Notes under the pieces: model-generated
The model's input: the letters and a program-made list of their open reading frames with translations, nothing else
Database searches by the model: none
What the model was told of the DNA's origin: nothing
Shown: positions 44,972 to 53,245 of the stretch, one piece after another
Layout of the letters: each line of letters begins with the position of its first letter
How positions within the stretch are numbered: the stretch's first letter is position 1
Made by a program: the position numbers and the translations under genes
Assembly (NCBI GenBank): GCA_027483445.1
Contig: JAIXUS010000042.1
Coordinates: 62,001-126,000, forward strand
DNA from: Bacteroidota bacterium
GTDB taxonomy: Bacteria; Bacteroidota; Bacteroidia; M30B66
Reading direction: 5' to 3'
DNA length: 64,000 bases

Positions 44972-46660
44972 GTGAGCCAGCTTATTGAATGTGTTCCCAA
45001 CTTCTCAGAAGGGGTGAACATGCAGGTAATCGACCAAATAACCCGCGAAATCGAATCGGTAGAAGGCGTTCGACTCCTCAATGTTGATCCGGGTAAAGCC
45101 ACGAACCGAACAGTAGTCACTTTTGTTGGGGCCCCGGAGCCTGTTATTGAGGCGGCCTACAGAGCCATCCGCAAAGCGGCCGAGCTTATCGATATGCGCA
45201 AGCACAAAGGCGAACACCCACGCATGGGAGCCACCGATGTTTGCCCATTAATACCGATTTCAGGAACCAGCATGGAAGAAACGGCCGAATATGCCCGCAA
45301 ACTGGCCAAAAGAGTGGGCAAGGAGCTCCAAATTCCAGTATACCTTTACGAAGCTGCCGCGGTAATTCCGGGACGAACAAATCTCAGTGAAATTCGCGCC
45401 GGAGAGTATGAAGGATTCTTCAAGAAAATCCAGGAGCCCGAATGGAAACCCGATTTTGGTCCGGCTGTTATGCACGAAAAAGCCGGGGCAACCGTAATTG
45501 GAGCCCGCGATTTTCTCATCGCTTACAATGTAAACCTCAATACTACCTCGGTTCGAAGGGCCAATTCTATTGCATTTGATGTTCGCGAAAGAGGCCGCGT
45601 AAAGCGGGATGGCGATCCGGTTACCGGCAAAATTGTGAAAGATGAACAGGGAAATCCGGTGCACATTCCGGGTTCTCTCAAAGCCGTTAAAGCCATAGGA
45701 TGGTTCATCGAAGAATATGGAGTGGCTCAGATTTCCATGAACCTCACCAATATTCGGGTTACGCCTGTGCATATTGCATTTGATGAAGTTTGCAAGAAAG
45801 CTGATGCCCGCGGAATCAGGGTTACTGGTTCAGAATTGGTTGGACTTATTCCGCTTCAGTGTATGCTCGATGCAGGCCGGTATTTCTTGGAGAAACAGCA
45901 GCGTTCTACCGGTGTTTCGGAGGCTGAGCTGATAAAAATCGCGGTGAAGTCGATGGGACTCGATGAACTTGGTCCATTTGAACCGGAAAAACGCATTATC
46001 GAATATCTGCTCAAAGAGGCCTCACAGGAGAAGCTGGTGAGCATGACTCTGAAAGGATTCATGGAAGAAACCCACTCGGAGTCTCCTGCGCCCGGTGGTG
46101 GTTCGATTTCGGCATATGTAGGTGCTTTAGGCGTTGCCCTCGGAGGCATGGTTGCCAACCTGAGCGCCCACAAAAGAGGTTGGGACGCCCGATGGAAAGA
46201 GTTTTCGGCAGTGGCCGAAAGGGCTGTAATCCTCGAAAAAGAGTTGCTCAGATTGGTCGATGAAGATACACGAGCCTTCAATCGAATCATGGAAGCTTTT
46301 GGATTGGCCAACGGTTCGCCCGAAGAGAAAGCCATACGCAAAAAGGCCATTCAGGAGGCAACCCGCAAAGCCATCGAAACCCCTCTTCAGGTTATGCGCC
46401 TTTCGCTCGAAAGCATGGAGATTGTCGCGCAAATGGCTGAATTCGGAAACCCTAATTCGGTGTCTGACGCCGGTGTTGGAGCCTTGTGTGCCCGCACCGC
46501 TGTGTTGGGAGCCGGACTAAACGTGAAAATCAATTGTGCAGGGTACGAAGATTCGACCTTTGTTGAGCAAACACTTTCGGAGGTTCAGCAGCTCATTAGC
46601 AGTGCTAACCAACGAGAGGCTGAGGTGCTGGCCATTGTTGAACGGGTGATGGCTTCCTGA
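44972..46660 (+). CDS. ftcD: glutamate formimidoyltransferase / formimidoyltetrahydrofolate cyclodeaminase fusion
   Basis: A 562-residue bifunctional enzyme. Residues 1 to about 325 are the formimidoyltransferase domain, which moves the formimino group of N-formimino-L-glutamate to tetrahydrofolate; residues about 350-562 are the cyclodeaminase, which releases ammonia to give methenyl-THF. The start is a GTG at 44972, and the product begins SQLIECVPNFSEG, the standard N-terminus, so the GTG is secure. KHKGEHPRMGATDVCP and the SPAPGGGSISAYVGALG motif of the second domain are diagnostic. It completes histidine degradation with hutH, 8 kb away. Confidence 0.96.
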   Translation: MSQLIECVPNFSEGVNMQVIDQITREIESVEGVRLLNVDPGKATNRTVVTFVGAPEPVIEAAYRAIRKAAELIDMRKHKGEHPRMGATDVCPLIPISGTSMEETAEYARKLAKRVGKELQIPVYLYEAAAVIPGRTNLSEIRAGEYEGFFKKIQEPEWKPDFGPAVMHEKAGATVIGARDFLIAYNVNLNTTSVRRANSIAFDVRERGRVKRDGDPVTGKIVKDEQGNPVHIPGSLKAVKAIGWFIEEYGVAQISMNLTNIRVTPVHIAFDEVCKKADARGIRVTGSELVGLIPLQCMLDAGRYFLEKQQRSTGVSEAELIKIAVKSMGLDELGPFEPEKRIIEYLLKEASQEKLVSMTLKGFMEETHSESPAPGGGSISAYVGALGVALGGMVANLSAHKRGWDARWKEFSAVAERAVILEKELLRLVDEDTRAFNRIMEAFGLANGSPEEKAIRKKAIQEATRKAIETPLQVMRLSLESMEIVAQMAEFGNPNSVSDAGVGALCARTAVLGAGLNVKINCAGYEDSTFVEQTLSEVQQLISSANQREAEVLAIVERVMAS

Positions 46661-46665
46661 AAGCC

Positions 46666-49600
46666 TTACTCAATCACGCTAACCCTTCCAATAAGCTCAT
46701 GCTGTTTGTGTAGTGCGTTGGTAACGTAAGCTTTCCACACATACACGTCCGACTGCACGTCGCGGCCTTTGTAGGTGCCGTCCCAGCCTTCGTCCGGATT
46801 GGTACTGGTGTGAATCAGCTCACCCCAACGGTCATAAATTTCCAAACGGAACTCTGTGGCATAAGTCACTACGATTTTGAAGCGTTCGTTTTTGCCGTCC
46901 TGGTTCGGGGTAAAAACATTAGGGGCATAGATTGTTGGAAAAGGTGCCACTTTTAGAGGCTGACAAACGGTGTCGCTGCAACCAAAGCCACTGCTAACCC
47001 TCAAACAAACGGTGTAGTTGCCGGTGTCGGCATATATGTGCTGCGGGTTTTCCTCAAACGAAATGGCTCCATCGCCAAAAGCCCATCTGTATTGGGTTGC
47101 ATCGCTACTTTCGTTGTAAAACTGAACCCGCGGCTCAACCACGTCGGGTTTGTCGGGTGTGTAACTGAAATCAGCGTACGGAATCGGGTAAACCGTTACC
47201 GTACCAGTGGCATCCAGCCGATTGGTGCAACCATACTGATTGCGAATTTCAACTTCAATCTCCGGATTCCCGCTTTGTGTAAAACAAATCTTCTGGTTGA
47301 CCTGGTTGCCGATACCGGCATAGCCAAAGTTCCAGTTATAACTCACAATGCTATCGCCCGGTGGGAAAAGCACGCTGAAGTCGATGCACAATGGTGAACA
47401 GCCTTCCTGATTTGTTGCAGTAACTGTTCCTGTTGGTCTTTGGCGAAGGTGAACGAAAACACTATCGTTCGAGGCGCAACCGTTGGCATCATTTACCCTC
47501 GCTCTGTAATGCCGGCTCTCAATCGGTAAAACATGCAATGAGTCGCCACTGTGGCTGAAATCGGGCCAGGTGATATCCAAGTGACCGGTACCGCCATCGG
47601 CATTTGCCCACAGCCAAATACTATCGCCTTCGCACACTTGTTCTGGACCATTCGCCCACACCTGTAGTGGAGCAGGATTGCTCACTTCAACAGAATAAGA
47701 CACCAAGCACTCGTTACTGTCGCGAACCGTTACAGTGTACATTCCGGCACTTAACGAATCGGCCTGAACACCCATATCGCCGTTCGACCAAGTGATTTCA
47801 AATGGAGGGTAACCGCTGATGACATTCGCCTGAGCGGCTCCATTGCTTCCGTTGTGACACAATACAGGCTGAACAACAAAAGCGTTGGCGCTCACATTCT
47901 CAAGTGCCGCTAAAGTACTTAGGGTATCAAGTAAACAGCCATTGCTATCGCGCACTGCAATGGTGTATGCTCCTGGAGCGAGTCCATTCCAACTGGTATT
48001 TGTGGCAAATGGTCCGTTGTTTAGGCTGTAACTTAACGGCCCGGTTCCTCCCTGCGTAGCAGAAACAGCCAGCTCGCCATTGTTCAAATCGCAGGTTGCA
48101 GCTTCAGTGCTCAGGCTCATTTGCGAGGGCCCCGGGAATTGCAGAATTACTTGCTGTGAATCAATTACGCAGCCATTGGCATCCCGAATGTTGATGTTGT
48201 AGTTGCCTTCTGGCAATTGCGTGAACTCGACCGGGAAACCGGCGATTGTGCTATCTCCTGTGTTGTTGAAATTCACCGTAAATGGCGCTACACCACCCGC
48301 TACCGATTGAAGCAATACTTGTCCATTGGCTTCGCTACATACCGCATCTACATGGTTCAATTGCATGAGCGTTGGTATTGATGGCATCACAAGCAACACA
48401 TTGCGAGAAGTGCTGCATTGATGCGCATCGGTTATGGTGATTGTCCAGCTGCCATCGGGCAGGCCCGAAAACGTTCCGCTACTGTTGGATGGAAACCCGG
48501 GCAAACCAAAAAGATAAGGCTCAAGTCCTCCTTGTGCATTCATCACCGAAAGGGAACCATTACTCTGGTTACACACAGGATTAATCGAGTTTATCTCAAA
48601 GTGCAGAGAATCAGGTTGAGAAATTACAACTGTATGTTCATTGGTGCAACCCACCGAGTCGCTCACCTGCACAGTGTACTGTCCGGCACTGAGCGAATCG
48701 GCCAATGCCGTTGCTTGCCCGGAACTCCACAGAATGTTGAACGGGGCCGAGCCACTGGTAATGTTCAACTCGGCACTTGCATTGTTTCCCCCAAAACAAA
48801 GCACATCGGCCACCACTACTGCAGTACTTGTGAGGTTTGGCAGGGCATTGATGGTAATTGTTGTATCGTAATGGCATCCGTTTGCATCGCTAACCGTTAC
48901 CGGGTAACTACCGGGTGTAAGGTTGGTGTATTGGGTGATGGCTGAAGGCGGTAGATTGTTGAATGAGAATAAAAATCCCGGACTGCCGCCCACCACCGAG
49001 TCAATGTTCATACTGGCATTGCTGTTTCCGCAGGTTGCCGGGGCTGTAATCAGGTTGAGTTGCGAAGGCCCTTCGATTCTGGGAATCATCAAACTTGTGT
49101 CTAATGTACAGCCACTTGCGTCGGTAACAAGTAGCGTGTAGATGCTATCGGTAAGCGACTCAAAGCTAAGGTTGGGATTAAAGGTTACAGGCGTGGCGCC
49201 GTTCAATGCAACCACAAACGGCGACATTCCACCCGTAACTTGAGCAAGCTCAATACTTGCGTTCGAGCTGTCGCAGGTTGCCGGGTTAAGTGAGAATTGA
49301 ATTTCTGTGGGAAAGCTCAAGGCTTCCACTTGCAGCGTTTGTTGCGCAGTGCAGCCTAATGAATCGATAACGGTTAGTGTGTAGGTGCCAGATAGCAGGT
49401 TGCTGAACTGCTCCTGTGTTTGTGCAGCCAAGGCGTTTAGTGAGTACTGGTAAGCGGGTGTTCCTCCCGATACCGATATTACTTCCAGCACGCCATTGTT
49501 GAGGTTGCAGGTGCTGGGTGTGCTTAGCGCCAGAAAAAGGAGCGAATCGGGTTCAATTAACGTGAAGAATGTGTCGCGTAGGCAACCAAAACGATCCTTC

Positions 49601-51606
49601 ACAGTGAGTTGATAGTCGCCCGCTGGTAGATTGTCGAGTTGTGGATCGTTGCTTCCATCTAACCATTGGTATGAAAAGGGCGAGTAACCCACAGGGTTCG
49701 GATTAATGCTACCATCGGTATTCCCGAAGCATGTTGGATGTTGCAGGGTGGATTGGAAAACCGGACCTGTTGACAGCGTAACCTGAGCGGTATCTGTACT
49801 TACATCGCCCAAAGCATCGGTAACAGTTAAGCTGTATATTGTGGTTGTTGATGGGCATACGGTCCTGGTGCTGTCTGTGCTTCCATCAGACCAGAGGTAA
49901 GTGTAGGGCGGTATACCATACGACATTTGGGGGATTAGCGGCAAGCACTGCCCCGCGCAAATGGTATCGCCGCTAATGGCAACCCTAAACTCACATGGAG
50001 GAACTACCACATTTTGTGAAACCTGAGCAGTACATCCTGCATTGCTGGTTACCTGAAGGGTTACCGGGTAGGTTCCTGGGCCTGGGCCGGGGAATTGCAC
50101 ATTCACTACGCTTTGGGAAGCGGTGGCTGGCGTTCCGTTTGGAATATTCCAGTTGGTTGATGCGATTGATCCTGAGCTTACTGTTGAGGTAGATTGCAAT
50201 TGTACTGGAAGGTCGCAAGCCGGAGCCTGCCAGCTAAACGATACTTGTGGATTGGGTGCTACGGTGATCGGAATTTGAAACTGTGAGGTGCAACCGTTAA
50301 ATGCGACCAGGTTGAGCGTGTAGGTTGTGCTTGTTGTTGGACTTACAGTTATGGTTTGACCGGCAATGTTGCCCGGATTCCAATTGTATGATTGATAACC
50401 TGTTGGTGCGGTGAGCGTTACGCTTTCTCCGGGGCAAATCGTATCGGCCAGCGCGGCTAAGGTTGAAGGGGCGCAAGCTGCATCAATATAGGCGTAACCG
50501 AAGTGTCCGCCCTGACTACAATCGCCTGCCGTGAACTCTACAGTTACCTGTTGCCCAAGGTAGTTGGAAAGGTCTACGTTAACAGAACTCCAAGGCTTGA
50601 AACGTACTCCTGAGCAACTTGCAGAGTTAAAGAATCCGGGCAGATTGGCGGCTGCCGATACGATGAATTCTGAACACGGAATGATATCTCCATTTTGGTC
50701 TCTCAATAAAGCTTTGAAGAAAGGCTGTTCCTGCGAGTTGTGTCCCGGATCTTCGAACACCACAGCATAGCGATAGGTGAAGCTTGAGTTTGTTGGGCTC
50801 ACCATGAATGTTTGCAAAAGCTGTTCGGCCTCACCGCCTGTATTGTTGTTTCCAAGGCGAACCGAAAATGGTCCTCCGGCCGGGTCTACCCGAGGGAAGC
50901 CGCCGCATGGATCGTTGCCTCCATTCATAATGGTTTGCCTTCCGTTGGTGATAGCCAATGCAGTGGCATTGTAGGTTGGCGTTAACGCACCGGTCGGACC
51001 GGTAACTGCCAATCCTGTAGTTCCCATCCATCCTGAAAAATTGCCTGAACCGAAGCCCATATTGGTACAAGAAGGCTGAACCGTAATCGAGCTTAATGAA
51101 ACATTGATGTCGAATTGAAAGCACGAGGCATAAAAATTCGACATGGTAAAGGCATCTACAACAATGTAGTAGGTTGTTCCTGCCGAAACAGGCTGGAGCA
51201 GGGTTGCGGAGCCTAGCCAAGTACTTCCTTGCCCCCAGGCTACGCAGGCTCCGGGTGTTCCCGGGCAGCCATCAAACAAACCAATGGTCGGAAAAACCCA
51301 ACCTGAAGCTTGAAAGTCGTTTAATGTAATGCTCAGATAACCATTCACGTTTGGCGTAAAGGCGTAAATCCAGTCGGCTCCTCCAAAGTTGTTACCGAAA
51401 GAATTGGGCACACAGGCGTTGTTTCCGTTGTAATCGTTGCCATCGCCACATGTGGATTGATTGAGCGCGCTGAATGGCAAGCTTATTTGAGCCGCTGCGG
51501 CGCCAGAACAGGTGTTGCTGCCTTGTGCCCATAGCGATTTCGCTGATAGTGTGAGAGCTATCAACGAGACGTGCAACAAGTACAAAAGAATCTTACTTCT
51601 TAACAT
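46666..51606 (-). CDS. giant SprB-repeat/PKD cell-surface protein with gliding-type (type B) T9SS sorting domain
   Basis: A 1,646-residue exported protein; the ATG at 51606 (MLRSKILLYLL) opens a signal peptide ending SLWAQ. An N-terminal pre-peptidase-like beta domain (about 40-165) precedes a jelly-roll region, two PKD/Ig-like segments (about 400-610) and nine SprB-like repeats (about 615-1312). An Ig-like module and a PKD domain (WAFGDGAISFEENPQHIY, about 1500) follow. The C-terminal gliding-motility-associated type B domain begins PNVFTPNQDGKNERF and ends with WDGTYKGRDVQSDVYVW. Such proteins are adhesins exported by T9SS. Whether this one takes part in gliding is not known. It is a single gene. 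Confidence 0.92.
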   Translation of the reverse strand: MLRSKILLYLLHVSLIALTLSAKSLWAQGSNTCSGAAAAQISLPFSALNQSTCGDGNDYNGNNACVPNSFGNNFGGADWIYAFTPNVNGYLSITLNDFQASGWVFPTIGLFDGCPGTPGACVAWGQGSTWLGSATLLQPVSAGTTYYIVVDAFTMSNFYASCFQFDINVSLSSITVQPSCTNMGFGSGNFSGWMGTTGLAVTGPTGALTPTYNATALAITNGRQTIMNGGNDPCGGFPRVDPAGGPFSVRLGNNNTGGEAEQLLQTFMVSPTNSSFTYRYAVVFEDPGHNSQEQPFFKALLRDQNGDIIPCSEFIVSAAANLPGFFNSASCSGVRFKPWSSVNVDLSNYLGQQVTVEFTAGDCSQGGHFGYAYIDAACAPSTLAALADTICPGESVTLTAPTGYQSYNWNPGNIAGQTITVSPTTSTTYTLNLVAFNGCTSQFQIPITVAPNPQVSFSWQAPACDLPVQLQSTSTVSSGSIASTNWNIPNGTPATASQSVVNVQFPGPGPGTYPVTLQVTSNAGCTAQVSQNVVVPPCEFRVAISGDTICAGQCLPLIPQMSYGIPPYTYLWSDGSTDSTRTVCPSTTTIYSLTVTDALGDVSTDTAQVTLSTGPVFQSTLQHPTCFGNTDGSINPNPVGYSPFSYQWLDGSNDPQLDNLPAGDYQLTVKDRFGCLRDTFFTLIEPDSLLFLALSTPSTCNLNNGVLEVISVSGGTPAYQYSLNALAAQTQEQFSNLLSGTYTLTVIDSLGCTAQQTLQVEALSFPTEIQFSLNPATCDSSNASIELAQVTGGMSPFVVALNGATPVTFNPNLSFESLTDSIYTLLVTDASGCTLDTSLMIPRIEGPSQLNLITAPATCGNSNASMNIDSVVGGSPGFLFSFNNLPPSAITQYTNLTPGSYPVTVSDANGCHYDTTITINALPNLTSTAVVVADVLCFGGNNASAELNITSGSAPFNILWSSGQATALADSLSAGQYTVQVSDSVGCTNEHTVVISQPDSLHFEINSINPVCNQSNGSLSVMNAQGGLEPYLFGLPGFPSNSSGTFSGLPDGSWTITITDAHQCSTSRNVLLVMPSIPTLMQLNHVDAVCSEANGQVLLQSVAGGVAPFTVNFNNTGDSTIAGFPVEFTQLPEGNYNINIRDANGCVIDSQQVILQFPGPSQMSLSTEAATCDLNNGELAVSATQGGTGPLSYSLNNGPFATNTSWNGLAPGAYTIAVRDSNGCLLDTLSTLAALENVSANAFVVQPVLCHNGSNGAAQANVISGYPPFEITWSNGDMGVQADSLSAGMYTVTVRDSNECLVSYSVEVSNPAPLQVWANGPEQVCEGDSIWLWANADGGTGHLDITWPDFSHSGDSLHVLPIESRHYRARVNDANGCASNDSVFVHLRQRPTGTVTATNQEGCSPLCIDFSVLFPPGDSIVSYNWNFGYAGIGNQVNQKICFTQSGNPEIEVEIRNQYGCTNRLDATGTVTVYPIPYADFSYTPDKPDVVEPRVQFYNESSDATQYRWAFGDGAISFEENPQHIYADTGNYTVCLRVSSGFGCSDTVCQPLKVAPFPTIYAPNVFTPNQDGKNERFKIVVTYATEFRLEIYDRWGELIHTSTNPDEGWDGTYKGRDVQSDVYVWKAYVTNALHKQHELIGRVSVIE
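47665..49760 (-). repeat. nine tandem SprB-like repeats inside the giant surface protein
   Basis: Nine units of about 70-85 residues each follow the pattern C..(S/N)NG or CFG at the start, a central GG..P(F/Y), then (L/S)..G.Y.(I/V)TV.D..GC at the end. Examples of unit starts are HPTCFGNTDGS, TPSTCNLNNGV, APATCGNSNAS, VADVLCFGGNNA, VDAVCSEANGQ and VQPVLCHNGSNG. The units differ clearly in DNA sequence, so they are old and not prone to slippage. Confidence 0.85.
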
Positions 51607-51957
51607 TCCTGTGTTTTGATGCTCCTCTGCAGCAGAGAAGTACACAAGAAGTTACGCGTTGACTGAAGCCTCAGTTACCGGTTCGCATGGTGGGTGTAAG
51701 CTTGGTAAACAGATTTTTATTGTGGGATGACTTGGAGTGGTCTGTTTTGTGCTTAGTGTTTGAATGTTAGCTCTTTATGAAATTCGAGAAGTTATTCAGG
51801 GGGCTGTTAGTTTTTAAGTGAATCTGTTTACGGTTTGTTGTATGTATTTGTTTATAAGCTAATTATATATAATTGCCCAGGCTTGTCGTTCTTCGATAAA
51901 CTGCACTTTTAGTTGAGTTCTAAAAGTTAAACGTAAGGTTAGTCCGCTGGCTTTAGA
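51607..51957. other. AT-rich intergenic region with two inverted repeats
   Basis: A 351-bp gap between the giant surface protein gene and the glycosyltransferase gene, both on the minus strand. No reading frame of interest is present. It carries a perfect 14-bp palindrome, AATTATATATAATT (51861-51874), and a hairpin with 8-bp perfect arms ACTTTTAG (51905-51912) and CTAAAAGT (51920-51927). The hairpin is about 30 bp after the glycosyltransferase stop but lacks a T-run. A promoter for the surface protein must lie here; no perfect TAnnTTTG was found near its start. Confidence 0.6.
51905..51927. repeat. perfect inverted repeat (possible operator or weak terminator)
   Basis: ACTTTTAG, 7-nt loop, CTAAAAGT. 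The stem is AT-rich and no T-run follows on the minus strand, so an operator or an mRNA 3'-end hairpin are both possible. Confidence 0.6.
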
Positions 51958-52683
51958 TTAAGCCGCACGGAAGAGCCCGTATTTTAGGATACAATAGATA
52001 GCCCTGAATCCGTCTTTCCAGCCGATTTTCTTACCTTCTTCGTAGGTTCGCCCATAATAGGAGATACCCACCTCGTAAATTCTCACACCTTTTATGCGTG
52101 CTACCTTTTGTGTTACTTCGGGTTCGAAGCCGAAGCGTTGCTCTTTGAGTGGGATTGATTTGATTAAATCGGCACGGAATAGCTTGTAGCACGTTTCCAT
52201 GTCGGTAAGGTTGAGGTTTGAGAAAACGTTGCTAAGAAATGTGAGAAACTTATTTCCGATAGTATGCCAAAAAAACAAGATTCGATGTGGGTTTCCGCCC
52301 ATGAATCGTGAGCCATACACAACATCGGCCTGGCCACTGAGTACGGGGCGAAGTAGTAATTCGTACTCTTCAGGGTCATATTCGAGGTCGGCGTCCTGGA
52401 TAATAATTAAATCGCCTTGTGCCCCATTTATTCCGGTATGCAAGGCTGCCCCTTTACCTTTATTCACTGCATGTTTAAGGTAGTTAATGGGCAATTCGGG
52501 GTTTTCGGCCTTGTATTTTAAAATGGCTTCCTCAGTACCATCTTTGGAGCAATCGTTAACAATAATCACCTCTTTTCGGAGCCCCATAGGTAGCGTAACT
52601 GCTTTCACCTTATTTAAAATGAGGTGAATTGTTTTGGCTTCATTGTAAGCCGGTATAACTATGGAGAGGGTCTGAAAAGACAT
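51958..52683 (-). CDS. family 2 glycosyltransferase (dolichol-phosphate mannosyltransferase-like)
   Basis: A 241-residue GT2 enzyme without membrane segments, close in type to polyprenol-phosphate mannose or glucose synthases. The motifs are [13 protein letters not shown] (7-19), [23 protein letters not shown], the metal-binding DADLEYDP (about 117) and the [15 protein letters not shown] block. It probably loads a sugar onto a polyprenyl phosphate on the inner membrane for use in glycoprotein or cell-wall polymers. A promoter-like TACCTTCG lies upstream, so it is separate from the dcw cluster although on the same strand. Confidence 0.92.
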   Translation of the reverse strand: MSFQTLSIVIPAYNEAKTIHLILNKVKAVTLPMGLRKEVIIVNDCSKDGTEEAILKYKAENPELPINYLKHAVNKGKGAALHTGINGAQGDLIIIQDADLEYDPEEYELLLRPVLSGQADVVYGSRFMGGNPHRILFFWHTIGNKFLTFLSNVFSNLNLTDMETCYKLFRADLIKSIPLKEQRFGFEPEVTQKVARIKGVRIYEVGISYYGRTYEEGKKIGWKDGFRAIYCILKYGLFRAA

Positions 52684-52700
52684 TGTGCGTTATTGCGGCG

Positions 52701-52708
52701 CGAAGGTA
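52701..52708 (-). promoter_or_regulatory. putative -7 promoter element of the glycosyltransferase gene
   Basis: The minus strand reads TACCTTCG, one mismatch to TAnnTTTG, 17 bp before the start. It lies just downstream of the yqeY terminator, consistent with a new transcription unit. Confidence 0.35.
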
Positions 52709-52739
52709 ATACTTCATTGTGTAAAACTCCCAAAAACAG

Positions 52740-52766
52740 CAGAAGCCCCGAAATTCGGAGCTTCTG
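52740..52766 (-). terminator. terminator at the end of the dcw-yqeY operon
   Basis: A 13-bp stem with one mismatch (CAGAAGC.CCGAA and TTCGG.GCTTCTG), followed on the minus strand by CTGTTTTTG. It lies about 20 bp after the yqeY stop. Confidence 0.75.
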
Positions 52767-52787
52767 AGTTAACAACAACCTGCATTT

Positions 52788-53234
52788 TTATCCCAATAGC
52801 TGCTTTACAAGGTTTGCAATCAGCTTTCCATCGGCTTTTCCAGCCAGCCGCTGATTGGCTAAGCCCATCACCTTCCCCATATCTTTAGGTGATGTGGCGC
52901 CAGCTTCAGCAATGATAGACTTCAACGCTTCAGCGACTTCTGCTTCCGACAGTTGGGCTGGAAGGTACGCTTCAATAATTGTGGCCTGGAAGATTTCAAC
53001 CTCTGCCATATCCTCGCGTTTCTGCGAGCGGTAGATTTCGGCTGCTTCTTTCCTTTGCTTGACCATCTTTTGTAGCATCCTGATTTCGCTCTCCTCATCA
53101 AGACTTGCCCCCGCCTTTTCAGTCTTGGCCAACAATACAGCCGACTTTATGGCTCTCAGGGCTTCCAGCTTCTCTTTCTCACGAGCAAGCATGGCCGCCT
53201 TGATGTCATCATTAATCTTTTGCTCTAAGCTCAT
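52788..53234 (-). CDS. yqeY: GatB/YqeY-domain protein
   Basis: A 148-residue all-helical protein of the YqeY family, related to the tail domain of GatB of the tRNA amidotransferase. The hallmarks are an N-terminal KINDDIKAAMLAREKEKL, EIRMLQKMVKQRKEAAEIY and the C-terminal TSPKDMGKVMGLANQRLAGKADG. Its role is not established, though tRNA binding has been proposed for the domain. It lies 11 bp after ftsZ, an association common in Bacteroidota, and ends the operon. Confidence 0.94.
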   Translation of the reverse strand: MSLEQKINDDIKAAMLAREKEKLEALRAIKSAVLLAKTEKAGASLDEESEIRMLQKMVKQRKEAAEIYRSQKREDMAEVEIFQATIIEAYLPAQLSEAEVAEALKSIIAEAGATSPKDMGKVMGLANQRLAGKADGKLIANLVKQLLG

Positions 53235-53245
53235 TCAGCGTGTGA

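Noticed and set aside
48418-48945. Plus-strand 175-codon frame inside the giant adhesin gene
   Set aside because: Antisense to the SprB-like repeats; no signal, domain or plausible start context.
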